Shown: piece by piece, positions 34,086 through 42,426 of the stretch | How positions within the stretch are numbered: the first letter of the stretch is position 1 | Layout of the letters: each line of letters opens with the position of its first letter | Source of the DNA: Syntrophobacteraceae bacterium | Lineage (GTDB): Bacteria; Desulfobacterota; Syntrophobacteria; Syntrophobacterales; Syntrophobacteraceae | Reading direction: 5' to 3' | NCBI GenBank assembly: GCA_003566995.1 | Contig: PXBG01000055.1 | Coordinates: forward strand, 1-42,426 | DNA length: 42,426 nucleotides | Program-made: the position numbers and the translations under genes | Notes under the pieces: generated by a model | Told to the model about the DNA's origin: nothing | Databases searched by the model: none | What the model saw: only the letters and a program-made list of their open reading frames with translations

Positions 34086-34853
34086 ATGGTTGAGAAGAAC
34101 AATCCGGTCAAGGTTTCCGTCAGCAGCGGCAAGGGGGGTGTGGGCAAGACCACCATCACGGTGAACCTTGCTCTTGCCCTGTCTCAAAAGGGATTGCGCA
34201 CTCTGGTGGTGGATGGTGACATGGGCCTGGCCAACGTGGACGTCCTGCTCAATCTGGATCCCGTGGCATCCGTGCGTGACCTGCTCAATGGGGAGGGAGA
34301 TCCCCTGGAGGCTGTTATTTTTCTCACTTCCCATTTTGCCGTCCTGCCCGCCAGTTCCGGGGTTGCCCGAATGGCGGCGCTGGGACCAGGGGAACATGAG
34401 AGGCTTGGGGCACTCCTGGACGATGTCGGTCGCCACTTTGACTGTCTTTTTCTCGATACGGCTGCGGGAATAGGTCCATCGGTCCTGTGGTTCAACACGT
34501 TTGCCCAGCACAATGTCATCGTGGTGAGTCCCGATCCCACATCCCTCACGGATGCCTATGCCCTCATGAAGATTCTCTCAAAAGACCATGGATGTGATCG
34601 CTTCTCCATCGTCATGAATTTCCTCGGGTCCAAGGAAGAAGGACTCCAGATCTTTGAAAACCTGGCACGGGTGGCGGCCCGGTTCCTGCAAGTGAATCCC
34701 GTCCACCTGGGATCTGTTCTTCACGACAAGGCGGTGACACGATCCGTCCGCTCTCAGCAGCTTCTCCTGAAGCAGTCTCCGGGCAGTGCGGCCGGTCTGG
34801 CTTTGCGCGCCATTGCGGACCGGCTGGAAAAAAGGGTGAAGGTCAGGGGCTGA
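34086..34853 (+). CDS. MinD/ParA-family ATPase, FlhG-like
   Basis: A 255-residue P-loop ATPase with the deviant Walker A KGGVGKTT, the VVDGDMGLANVDVLLNL segment typical of FlhG/FleN and MinD proteins, and the switch region LFLDTAAGIGPSV. FlhG proteins set flagellar number together with FlhF. No flagellar gene is in the window, and the last ~20 residues look only moderately amphipathic, so FlhG rather than MinD is a preference, not a proof. AGGA lies 10 nt before the ATG. It converges on dinB with a 17-nt gap. Confidence 0.88.
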   Translation: MVEKNNPVKVSVSSGKGGVGKTTITVNLALALSQKGLRTLVVDGDMGLANVDVLLNLDPVASVRDLLNGEGDPLEAVIFLTSHFAVLPASSGVARMAALGPGEHERLGALLDDVGRHFDCLFLDTAAGIGPSVLWFNTFAQHNVIVVSPDPTSLTDAYALMKILSKDHGCDRFSIVMNFLGSKEEGLQIFENLARVAARFLQVNPVHLGSVLHDKAVTRSVRSQQLLLKQSPGSAAGLALRAIADRLEKRVKVRG

Positions 34854-34870
34854 TTTCCCGGGGAGTCGGG

Positions 34871-36028
34871 TCATGGATTCAGGTCCATGATCAATCCTTT
34901 TTTGATGAGTTCGTCTCCATATTTCTCCCGAATTTTGTCCATCGCCGAGTCCAACCGCTCACTGCGGAGGGTGTGAAGGTTTGAGTAGAGATTCATCTGT
35001 TGAGGGCCTTTTTGAAAGTTTGCGAGACCCACCCCTACCAGTCTGATTTTTCCGGAGGTGTGAAGTCTTTCCAGGAGACGGCAGGCCCCTTCGTAGATGG
35101 TTTGCGTACAGTTGGTGGGATCGGGCAGTGTCAGGCTTCTCGTGACAATTTTGAAATCCCGGAACTTCACCTTGAGCGAGATGGTTCTGCCTTTGAGACC
35201 CTTGTGCCGCAGCTCTCTTGCCACCGTTTCTGCCTGGTGAAAGAGCCATTTTTTCACCAGGCCCATGTCCTGCGTGTCTTCCGGGAAAGTGTCTTCGGCA
35301 CTGCACGACTTGATGACCGGAGAGGGTGTCACCGGAGAGTGATCGATCCCCTGGGCCATCCTGTAGAGGTGTGAGCCCGCCTTGCCCAGCTTTTGAGTCC
35401 AGAAAGCGGGGGGGTGCCTGAGAATGTCTGCCGGGGATTTCACGCCCAGGCGCTCCAGAAAAGTGGTCGTCTTCGTTCCGATGCCGGGAATTTTGGAAAG
35501 GGGGAGCTGGCCGAGCATGGAGTGAACTTCTTCTTCCTCAATGATCGTCAGTCCATCGGGTTTTTTCATATCCGAAGCTATTTTGGCAAGAAACTTGTTT
35601 GGGGCAATGCCTATGGAGCAGGTCAGTGAAGTGCTTTTGAAGATCCGGGCTTTGAGCTTCTGTCCCAGCTCTCCTGGAGGCCCGTGCAAAGCCCCTGTCC
35701 CTGAAATGTCCACAAAAGCCTCATCGATGGATACCTGTTCCACAAGGGGGGAGACGTTTTGAAGCATTGCCATGATTTTTCGTGATATTTCCCTGTAACG
35801 TTCCTTTCTGCCCGGCAGAAAGATTCCGTTGGGGCATAGTTTTCGAGCCTGGAAAACGGGCATGGCTGAATGGACCCCATACTTTCGTGCTTCGTAGGAA
35901 GCGGCTGAAACCATGCCCCTTTTTGATGCACCGATGATGACAGGTTTTCCCTTCAGGTGCGGATTGTCCACCTGTTCCACCGAAGCGTAGAAAGCATCCA
36001 TGTCCATGTGCATGACCCTTCGAACCAT
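34871..36028 (-). CDS. dinB: DNA polymerase IV (Y-family translesion polymerase)
   Basis: A 385-residue Y-family polymerase. The palm carboxylates are in HMDMDAFYASVE and VSIDEAFVDISG. The SIGIAPNKFLAKIASDMKKPDGL segment, the helix-hairpin-helix thumb (KIPGIGTKTTTFLERLG) and the little-finger domain with TISLKVKFRDFKIVTRS are all present. It performs error-prone bypass synthesis. AAGGAA lies 7 nt before the ATG. No LexA box was evident to me upstream. The C-terminus lacks an obvious beta-clamp motif, though such motifs are short and easy to miss. Confidence 0.96.
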   Translation of the reverse strand: MVRRVMHMDMDAFYASVEQVDNPHLKGKPVIIGASKRGMVSAASYEARKYGVHSAMPVFQARKLCPNGIFLPGRKERYREISRKIMAMLQNVSPLVEQVSIDEAFVDISGTGALHGPPGELGQKLKARIFKSTSLTCSIGIAPNKFLAKIASDMKKPDGLTIIEEEEVHSMLGQLPLSKIPGIGTKTTTFLERLGVKSPADILRHPPAFWTQKLGKAGSHLYRMAQGIDHSPVTPSPVIKSCSAEDTFPEDTQDMGLVKKWLFHQAETVARELRHKGLKGRTISLKVKFRDFKIVTRSLTLPDPTNCTQTIYEGACRLLERLHTSGKIRLVGVGLANFQKGPQQMNLYSNLHTLRSERLDSAMDKIREKYGDELIKKGLIMDLNP

Positions 36029-36193
36029 GTTCGATTCCTTATCGATGAGACTCTGTTTGCACTCTCTTTTTCGAGGCGGGGATCACGGTCCCCTTTTGTT
36101 CCATGTGCAGTCTGCATGGTGTCAATTCTACCCAATCACAGCATGTTTTCATCAACCCTTTTTGCGGTTTTATGTTTTTTTGAGGGATGTCAA

Positions 36194-36523
36194 ATGGATA
36201 AGCGCCATTTTGTGCGTGTGAGGACCGATGCGGAAACGCGGGTCACTTACCTGGGCCAAAACATTCCCGGCGCAATTCACGATTTGAGCGTCAACGGAAT
36301 GTTCTTCCTGACCAGTTCAGGGGTTCCCCTGCAGGAAATGATTGAGGTGGAGATCGCCCTTCCTCTTTCGGCACCCGAGCCGTCGGTGAAGGTGAGAGGA
36401 AAAGTTGTCCGCGTGGAAGAGAGGGGGATAGGTGTTCACTTCGCCATGGAACTGGGCGCTTACAGGCTTTTGAAGGACATGGTGGCAAAGATCATGGAGG
36501 AGGAATCAGGCATTGATTCCTGA
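36194..36523 (+). CDS. PilZ-domain cyclic-di-GMP receptor
   Basis: The ATG at 36194 follows GAGGGA at good spacing; longer frames run into the divergent dinB region. The 109-residue protein is a single PilZ domain. The ligand-binding RxxxR motif is at the start (RHFVR) and the DxSxxG motif is in HDLSVNGMFF. These are the residues that bind cyclic-di-GMP. It lies opposite the GGDEF-EAL regulator gene and downstream of the diguanylate cyclase, which fits a local signalling theme. Its output partner is unknown. Confidence 0.92.
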   Translation: MDKRHFVRVRTDAETRVTYLGQNIPGAIHDLSVNGMFFLTSSGVPLQEMIEVEIALPLSAPEPSVKVRGKVVRVEERGIGVHFAMELGAYRLLKDMVAKIMEEESGIDS

Positions 36524-36548
36524 GAAATGCCATCAGGGGCATGGAGAA

Positions 36549-36562
36549 CAGGGAATTCCCTG
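36549..36562. repeat. Perfect 14-bp palindrome between convergent PilZ and GGDEF-EAL genes
   Basis: CAGGGAATTCCCTG is self-complementary and lies 26 nt after the PilZ gene stop. With no loop and no T-run it is more like a protein-binding palindrome than a terminator; it may be chance. Confidence 0.35.
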
Positions 36563-36708
36563 AGAGGTTTTTGCTGTCTTCGCCCATTGGGCCGGGAACA
36601 GATACCGGACACGGGCCGTCCCCGTTCCCCTCATGATCCTTTCGGCATTTCCTGCACATTTTCCTGGGTCCGGCCCTTCGCGGGGAATGGAGCATCCCTG
36701 TCATTCCA

Positions 36709-38820
36709 TCATTCCGATTGAGTGGAACCGGAATCGGGGCTTGAAAAAAGGGCTTCAATGGCCTCCGCGGGTACGGCAGGGCTGTAATAGTAGCCTTGCA
36801 CCAGATCACAGTTGTGTTCACGGAGGAAAGTGAGCTGCTCTTTTGTTTCCACACCCTCTGCCACAACTTTCAAATTCAGGCTGCGGGCCATGGCGATGAT
36901 GGCCAGGGTGATGGCTTCATCGTCAGCGTCTTTGTTCAGCCCCCTCACAAACGAACGGTCGATCTTGACCACGTCTATGGGAAAACGTTTGAGATAGCTC
37001 AAAGAGGAGTAGCCCGTTCCGAAATCGTCCAGGGCGATTCGAATGCCCTTGAGTTTGAGCTTGCGCAGCATGGAGATGGCCAGGTCGGTGTTGTGCATGA
37101 TGGCACTCTCCGTGAGTTCCAGTTCCAGGCATTTCGGGTCCAGGCCCGAGGTTTCCAAGGCATGGGAAACGTTTTTCACCAGGTCATTTTGCCGGAACTG
37201 TCGACTGGAAATGTTCACCGTCATGCGCAAGGGGGGAAGGCCCATCTTTTGCCATTGCCTGATCTGTTCGCACGCAGCCTGGAGGACCCAGGCCCCCACG
37301 GGAACAATGAGTCCCGTTTCTTCTGCAAGGGGAATGAAGTCACCGGGAGGAACCAGTCCCAGGTCAGGGTGGTGCCATCGAATGAGCGCCTCCACAGCCA
37401 CAATCTTCCCCGAATGAGTGTCCAGCTGGGGTTGATAGTGAAGGCAGAATTCTCCCCGGTGCAGGGCCTTTCGCAGGCTGTTTTCAATGGAAAGCCGTTC
37501 AAATGCGGCCGCATTCATGGATTCTGTATAGAACTGGAAATTGTTTCGCCCCTGATCCTTGGCGCAGTACATGGCCGCATCGGCGTTTTTGATGATGGTG
37601 TCCGCATCCTGGCCATCCGCAGGATAGATGGCGATTCCGAGACTGGCGGAAATAAAAATTTCATGTTCCGAAAGTTGAAAGGGCCTGGAGAGACTGTCAA
37701 GGATTCTGCGAGCCACCTTGGCTGCATCCTGAATGTGATCGATTTCGGTGAGCAGCACGACGAATTCGTCACCTCCAAGGCGGGACATGAGACTTCCCCC
37801 TTGTCCCGGGTTTGTCTTTGCGAAGAAGTCTTTCCCGCGGGCGGACTCCTGCAAACGCTCGGCCACCGACTGGAGAAGAAGGTCTCCCGTGTTGTGGCCC
37901 AGGGTGTCGTTGATTCGCTTGAAACGGTCAAGATCGAGGAAAAGGACAGCGAGGAGCCCCCCATACCGCTCAGCATGTGAAATGGCCTGGGACAGGTGTT
38001 CCCTGAAACGGTGCCGATTGAGCAATCCCGTGAGATTGTCATGGTATGCCAGGTGCACGATCTGTTCGTCCGCTTCCTTGCGTTCCGTCACATCCCTCAC
38101 CATGGCGAGGGCTCCCCTGTCTCCGCTCCTGACGATCCTCGATTCGTAGTGGCGCCACTCTCCCCCCAGCTGCGACCGGTGTTCAAAAATTTGAGTGCTC
38201 CCGTTTTCCAGAACTCTTGAAATGCGGGCGCCTGCCTGCTGCGGGGCCTCCATGAAGAGGACTTCATTGACCGGTTTTCCGATGATTTCCCAGGATGACA
38301 GGGAAAGGCGCGAATCGTTGGGGGCTTTGAAGTCCATGATGGTGCCGTCCTCATGCAGCTTGAACATCATGTCGGGGATGGCGTCCAGAAGGGCACGCTT
38401 GTTTTCCTCGCTTTCACGCAACCTGTGGCTCATGAGGCTGACGCGCCACATGTAGCGAATCCTCTGGCCGAGAATGACCCAGTTGATGGGCTTGGTGATG
38501 AAATCCGTGGCCCCCACCTCATAGGCCTTGCGAATGGATTCCACGTCCTCCAGTCCTGTCACCATGATCACGGGAACATGCTCCCCTTCGGGCAGGCTTC
38601 GCAACACCTCGCATGTGGTGAACCCGTCCTGTTCGGGCATCATGACGTCCAAAAGCACAATGTCCGGCCTGTGTTCCCTGAAAACGCCAACGGCTTCCCT
38701 GCCGTTCTCGGCCTCGCAAACGGCGATGCCGTCCTTTCCCAGCATTTGACTCACCATGAAGCGGACCATTCGGTCGTCATCGGCAATCATTACAAGGGGC
38801 GCTTCAAAGTGGGTCGTCAT
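36709..38820 (-). CDS. Response regulator with REC-PAS-GGDEF-EAL domains
   Basis: A 703-residue cyclic-di-GMP regulator. The receiver has D58 in [17 protein letters not shown]-like domain (about residues 140-260) precedes a GGDEF domain with intact SRLGGDEF (G349-F353) and an EAL domain with EAL at 477-479 and later the conserved LELTESAIM and [27 protein letters not shown]. Both catalytic motifs look intact, so it could make or degrade cyclic-di-GMP. Its start overlaps the stop of the upstream hybrid kinase (ATGA, 38817-38820), which marks that kinase as the probable phosphodonor. Confidence 0.95.
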   Translation of the reverse strand: MTTHFEAPLVMIADDDRMVRFMVSQMLGKDGIAVCEAENGREAVGVFREHRPDIVLLDVMMPEQDGFTTCEVLRSLPEGEHVPVIMVTGLEDVESIRKAYEVGATDFITKPINWVILGQRIRYMWRVSLMSHRLRESEENKRALLDAIPDMMFKLHEDGTIMDFKAPNDSRLSLSSWEIIGKPVNEVLFMEAPQQAGARISRVLENGSTQIFEHRSQLGGEWRHYESRIVRSGDRGALAMVRDVTERKEADEQIVHLAYHDNLTGLLNRHRFREHLSQAISHAERYGGLLAVLFLDLDRFKRINDTLGHNTGDLLLQSVAERLQESARGKDFFAKTNPGQGGSLMSRLGGDEFVVLLTEIDHIQDAAKVARRILDSLSRPFQLSEHEIFISASLGIAIYPADGQDADTIIKNADAAMYCAKDQGRNNFQFYTESMNAAAFERLSIENSLRKALHRGEFCLHYQPQLDTHSGKIVAVEALIRWHHPDLGLVPPGDFIPLAEETGLIVPVGAWVLQAACEQIRQWQKMGLPPLRMTVNISSRQFRQNDLVKNVSHALETSGLDPKCLELELTESAIMHNTDLAISMLRKLKLKGIRIALDDFGTGYSSLSYLKRFPIDVVKIDRSFVRGLNKDADDEAITLAIIAMARSLNLKVVAEGVETKEQLTFLREHNCDLVQGYYYSPAVPAEAIEALFSSPDSGSTQSE

Positions 38821-41717
38821 GGTTCTTTGTCTCCCTGAAGTTCCATGCGCAGAGTTTTTTGCACCGCATCATATTCCTGTTCCGCCTTCGCCAGAAAATC
38901 GTCTGCGCCCTGAAGGTTTTGAGAGCGGGCCATTTCCTCCATGTGCCTGAAGAGGGCGGACAACCGGTTGGCTCCCAAGTTGGCGCTGCTGGACTTGAGG
39001 CTGTGGGCGGCCATTCTCAGGGCGGAGGTGTTTTTGGATTTCACTGCTTCCCGTAAATCGTTCATGAGCCTGGGTGTGTCGGCCAGGTAGATTTCGATGA
39101 GTTCTTGAAGAATTTTGGGAATTCCGAGAGAACGAATGTTGTCCAATACGGCGGTGTTGATGACGCTTTCCCCGGCCCCGTCAGAGTCCCTTGAGGTGAA
39201 GGTTTTCTTTTTATCCCGATGGCCGTGAACACTGCTGATTTCAATGGAAGGGCATCGCAGCCCGTTCCTGCTCCCGATCCATTTTTCCAGCGTTCTGCGC
39301 AGCTGGTCCCGGACAAATGGTTTGCTCAGATAATCATCCATGCCCACGTTCAAACACTGCTCCCGGTCGCCTTCCATGGCGTGGGCTGTCAGGGCGACGA
39401 TGGGCATGCGGGGCAGGTTCTTTCTTTTTTCCCGCTCTCGGACGAGGTGCGTGGCTTGATAGCCATCCATGAGGGGCATCTGGCAGTCCATGAGAATGAG
39501 GTCATAATGGGTGTTTTCCAGGGATTCCAGAACTTCCTCTCCATTCTCCACCACATGGGCTTCATAGGCGAGAGATTCGAGCATGCCCTTGACGACGTGC
39601 TGGTTGGCGCGGTTGTCCTCGGCGATCAGTATGCGGGAGGGGGACAGGGACTCGTCCCTTCCGGAGTGCTGGTTTGTGGAGGCGGGGGCTATGGGGCAAG
39701 GGGCGTCGGACCCCATGACTGCCAGAAGGCTTCCATGAAGCTGGGACCTGCGCACGGGTTTGGTCAGATAGGCCTCGATGCCCGTTTTGCGTGCGGCTTC
39801 AGCATCGCCGAACTGGCCCACGGAGGTGAGCATGACCAGGTGAACGCCGGAAATGAGCGGGTCGCACTTGATGGCCCTGGCCAGCTCAAGGCCATCCATC
39901 TCGGGCATCATCATGTCGAGGAGGGCCACGTGGTAGGGTTCCCCCTTCAAAGCGGCGTTGCGGAGCAATTCCAGGGCCTGCGGACCGTTTTCGGCACTGC
40001 CGTTTTTCATGCCCCAGGAAATCACCATGTGGTGCAAAAGACTGCGATTGGTGGCGTTGTCATCCACGACCAGCACACGGAGGCCCTTCAGGTCCCCCGC
40101 GGGGGAGCGCAGAGGTTCAATGGTCTTTTTCTGCTTCTCGAAAGTCGCACTGAAATAAAATGTGCTCCCTTCACCGGGAGTGCTCTCCAGGGATATGTCA
40201 CCATCCATCATTTGGCACAGCTGCCTGGAAATGGCCAGGCCCAGGCCTGTTCCACCAAATCTGCGGGTTGTGGACCCATCGGCCTGGGAGAAAGCATCGA
40301 AAATGTGTGCCTGGACCTGGGGCTGAATCCCGATACCCGTGTCCGATACGGCAAAGCCTACCTGAACGGACTGTTCATCCTCCTTCAAAAGGGAAGCTCT
40401 TATGACGATTTCTCCCTCACTTGTGAACTTGACAGCATTCCCAATGAGGTTGATGAGGATCTGACGCACCCGTCCGGGGTCTCCCACAAGGGCTGTGGGC
40501 ACTTCTTCCTGCACGTGGCAGATCAGTTCCAATCCCTTTTTATGAGCGTGCTCCGCCAGCAGTTCAGAAGCCTCCTCCACACAGTTTCTGAGGTCGAAAT
40601 TCACGTGCTCCAGTTCGAGTTTTCCGGCCTCGATTTTGGAGAAGTCCAAAATGTCGTTGAGGACCTTCAGGAGTGATTCTCCCGAGTTCAAAACCGTTTC
40701 TGCGAGCATTCGCTGTTTTTCGTTCAGCTGCGTGTCGAGCAGGAGTTCGGCCATGCCGAGCACACCGTTCATGGGGGTTCGGATTTCGTGGCTCATGTTT
40801 GCGAGAAACTGGGATTTGGCGCGGCTGGCTTCACAGGCTTTCTGGGCAAGGATCTGAGCTTCTTCGATGGCGTTTTCCAACTCGATGGTTCGCTGCCTGA
40901 CTTTTTCCTCCAGGGTTCGCTGGTGCTCCTCCACCTGCTGGCGGTATTCCCGAAGCCTTTCCAGCATGGTGTTGAAGGCCGCGGCAAGTTCGCTGATTTC
41001 ATCGTGTGTCTTCATGGCAATGGAGTGGTTAATGTTTCCCTCGGATATCTCCTGGGTCACGTGGACCAGGTCTTTGATGGGCGAGGCGATCCGTCGGGTG
41101 AAGGTCAGGGTCAGGACCACTCCCAGGGCCACTATGATGGCGGTGACCATGATGGTAGACATCAAAAAGCTTCGAATCTGCTCGTGAAGAATGTCCAGGG
41201 TCAGGACCAGCTGGACACAGCCGATGGTTTCAGCGCTTTCGTTTTCTGAGACCCGGTTGACGAACAGGTTCATGTCTGAGCTGGGGCGGGTTTGAACGGG
41301 AGTGGTGATGTTGACATATCGTTTCCCGTTCACTCTGCTCAGGAAATCTTGGGTGACCGTCGCTTCGAGGGCACTCCCCATGCTCATGATGTCCGGCGGG
41401 CCCACATCAGTGCCCATGTGTTTTTCAATGAGCTTGCGGTTGTCTCTGCTCCAGAGGGCCACGTAGGCTATTTCCTGGCCCGTGAGACTCTCCACCACCT
41501 GTGAGAGGGTGTTTTTGTCTTCCGTGAAGATGGCGTATTCGCTGTTGAGGGAGACCATGGTGGCAAGATTTTTTCCATGGTGCAGCAGGGTATTGTAATT
41601 TTGCTGCATTTCCTGTTTTATGATGAAAAATGTGATTCCGAATGAAGTGAGCAGGATGAGGCTTATGGTCAATAAGTTGAACTTACCAACGAGCCCGAGC
41701 CGTCTTTTGCCTGCCAT
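38817..41717 (-). CDS. Membrane hybrid histidine kinase: sensor-HAMP-HisKA-HATPase-REC-REC-Hpt
   Basis: A 966-residue kinase. The N-terminus has one membrane span (about residues 13-33), a ~150-residue periplasmic sensor region and a second span (about 185-207), then HAMP and a coiled coil. The phospho-acceptor is H310 in [11 protein letters not shown]. The HATPase domain has the N box, DTGIGI and GTGLGLAIS. Two receivers follow ([13 protein letters not shown] and [14 protein letters not shown]), and the C-terminal Hpt has [13 protein letters not shown]. This is a full phosphorelay. The gene lies 17 nt after the substrate-binding protein gene and overlaps the GGDEF-EAL regulator, suggesting ligand sensing coupled to cyclic-di-GMP. 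Confidence 0.95.
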   Translation of the reverse strand: MAGKRRLGLVGKFNLLTISLILLTSFGITFFIIKQEMQQNYNTLLHHGKNLATMVSLNSEYAIFTEDKNTLSQVVESLTGQEIAYVALWSRDNRKLIEKHMGTDVGPPDIMSMGSALEATVTQDFLSRVNGKRYVNITTPVQTRPSSDMNLFVNRVSENESAETIGCVQLVLTLDILHEQIRSFLMSTIMVTAIIVALGVVLTLTFTRRIASPIKDLVHVTQEISEGNINHSIAMKTHDEISELAAAFNTMLERLREYRQQVEEHQRTLEEKVRQRTIELENAIEEAQILAQKACEASRAKSQFLANMSHEIRTPMNGVLGMAELLLDTQLNEKQRMLAETVLNSGESLLKVLNDILDFSKIEAGKLELEHVNFDLRNCVEEASELLAEHAHKKGLELICHVQEEVPTALVGDPGRVRQILINLIGNAVKFTSEGEIVIRASLLKEDEQSVQVGFAVSDTGIGIQPQVQAHIFDAFSQADGSTTRRFGGTGLGLAISRQLCQMMDGDISLESTPGEGSTFYFSATFEKQKKTIEPLRSPAGDLKGLRVLVVDDNATNRSLLHHMVISWGMKNGSAENGPQALELLRNAALKGEPYHVALLDMMMPEMDGLELARAIKCDPLISGVHLVMLTSVGQFGDAEAARKTGIEAYLTKPVRRSQLHGSLLAVMGSDAPCPIAPASTNQHSGRDESLSPSRILIAEDNRANQHVVKGMLESLAYEAHVVENGEEVLESLENTHYDLILMDCQMPLMDGYQATHLVREREKRKNLPRMPIVALTAHAMEGDREQCLNVGMDDYLSKPFVRDQLRRTLEKWIGSRNGLRCPSIEISSVHGHRDKKKTFTSRDSDGAGESVINTAVLDNIRSLGIPKILQELIEIYLADTPRLMNDLREAVKSKNTSALRMAAHSLKSSSANLGANRLSALFRHMEEMARSQNLQGADDFLAKAEQEYDAVQKTLRMELQGDKEP

Positions 41718-41734
41718 GAATGGATCTCCCTTGG

Positions 41735-42426
41735 CTACCTGTAGACCTTGTGCGCACCCTGGATGATTTCATCCGGGATGGCGATTCGCATGTGGCCGGC
41801 TGTCTTCAGGTTCAAAATATACACAAACTTTCGCGGAAAGGAGGATTTTGCGTGCTGAGTGTCACTTCCTTGGGAAAGGATTTTTTCTGCTTTTTCAGCG
41901 CTCTGCAGCCCCACATCCCTGTAATCACGGTCCAGGGAGTAAAATGCTCCAGCCCGAACCCATGCTTCCGAAAGGCCAATGAAAGGGATCCTGTTTCTCA
42001 GTGAGAACAACAGAATGTGTTGTGTGGTCTGGCGTGTGTAGATGCTCTGGTCGGGAATGCCGAGGAGCGCGTCCACTCTTCGGGAGAGAAAGCTCAGGGC
42101 TTCCGGAATATCCGAAGGCCTCTCGATTTTTTGCGGGTAGAGATTGAGTCCGTGCTTTCTTGCAATGGAAACAGCTGATTGGATCTTTTCTTCTGTTTTT
42201 TCAGGATTGTACATGATCCCGATGTTTCTGACGCCGGGCAGGATCCTGGTCAGCCAGTGAAACTGGACTTCAAAGGGGATGTCCAGAAAAACCCAGTGAA
42301 TGTTTTGATTGCCTCTCTGTTCGTCCGAATTCAAAACGAGTCCGGCGACCACGGGGATTGAGGTCTCCGACTCGGCTGCTGCCGCGGCAGCTATGGCCCC
42401 CAGGGTCAGGATGAGTGCGAACCCCT
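41735..42426 (-). CDS. ABC transporter substrate-binding-like protein (5' partial)
   Basis: The frame stays open to the right edge, so the N-terminus and any signal peptide are outside the window; about 230 residues are seen. The segments [60 protein letters not shown] and [21 protein letters not shown] match the ABC_sub_bind (PF04392) type of periplasmic binding protein. No permease or ATPase gene is adjacent. Instead it stands directly before a hybrid kinase, so it may serve as the kinase's periplasmic sensor rather than in transport. That role is inference from gene order. Confidence 0.88.
   Translation of the reverse strand, partial: GFALILTLGAIAAAAAAESETSIPVVAGLVLNSDEQRGNQNIHWVFLDIPFEVQFHWLTRILPGVRNIGIMYNPEKTEEKIQSAVSIARKHGLNLYPQKIERPSDIPEALSFLSRRVDALLGIPDQSIYTRQTTQHILLFSLRNRIPFIGLSEAWVRAGAFYSLDRDYRDVGLQSAEKAEKILSQGSDTQHAKSSFPRKFVYILNLKTAGHMRIAIPDEIIQGAHKVYR

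Noticed and set aside
36796-37980. 394-codon plus-strand frame opposite the GGDEF-EAL gene
   Set aside because: Antisense shadow; the minus-strand gene has intact GGDEF and EAL motifs.
39219-40676. 485-codon plus-strand frame opposite the hybrid kinase
   Set aside because: Antisense of HATPase and receiver domains; the kinase motifs on the minus strand are complete.

Overview
The window reads as an ordinary chromosomal stretch of a Gram-negative, GC-moderate (mid-50s % by eye) bacterium. Gene content (cmoAB beside a cobalamin-type radical SAM enzyme, CbiK-type cobaltochelatase, DHH-CBS protein, many PAS/REC/GGDEF regulators, sbcC, AI-2E permease, M48 lipoprotein) suggests a Desulfobacterota/Syntrophobacterales-like sulfate reducer or syntroph. 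That placement is inference from protein style, not from a marker gene. I see no integrase, transposase, CRISPR array, rRNA or phage module.

Layout. 1-1279: C-terminal part of RecD. 1559-5780: same-strand cluster of a duplicated-domain small protein, cmoA, cmoB and a B12-binding radical SAM protein. 5894-9306 (minus): GT5 glycogen synthase-like enzyme, a small conserved protein and an M48 lipoprotein protease. 9487-14230: RluA-family protein lacking the catalytic Asp, then sbcC. 14380-14992 (minus): RRM protein and cold-shock protein, separated by a perfect 19-bp hairpin. 15333-17745: YihY/BrkB membrane protein and CbiK. 17974-19062 (minus): AI-2E permease. 19437-22294: DHH-CBS protein and two coiled-coil proteins. 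22457-24538: stand-alone receiver, VTT membrane protein, ExoD. 25105-25182: tRNA-Pro(UGG). 25344-29566 (minus): degenerate GGDEF protein, a tiny ORF coupled to pcm, pcm, and an unrecognised 645-residue protein. 29793-32033: aroB and a PAS histidine kinase. Then trmI (minus), a diguanylate cyclase, a FlhG/MinD-like ATPase, dinB (minus) and a PilZ protein. 36709-42426 (minus): ABC-type substrate-binding protein, hybrid histidine kinase with Hpt, and REC-PAS-GGDEF-EAL, forming a tight signalling operon.

Themes. Cyclic-di-GMP signalling recurs: one canonical GGDEF, one degenerate GGDEF, one GGDEF-EAL response regulator and a PilZ receptor. tRNA modification recurs as well: CmoA/CmoB, TrmI and a pseudouridine-synthase-fold protein, with tRNA-Pro(UGG), a known class of CmoAB substrate, in the same window. 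DNA repair is represented by recD, sbcC and dinB. The least explained items are the radical SAM protein with unusual cysteine spacing, the 645-residue orphan, the duplicated-domain protein ahead of cmoA, the coiled-coil pair, and the repeat-rich gap after the DHH-CBS gene. I found no clear new multi-gene system; the radical SAM/cmoAB neighbourhood is the best candidate for one.
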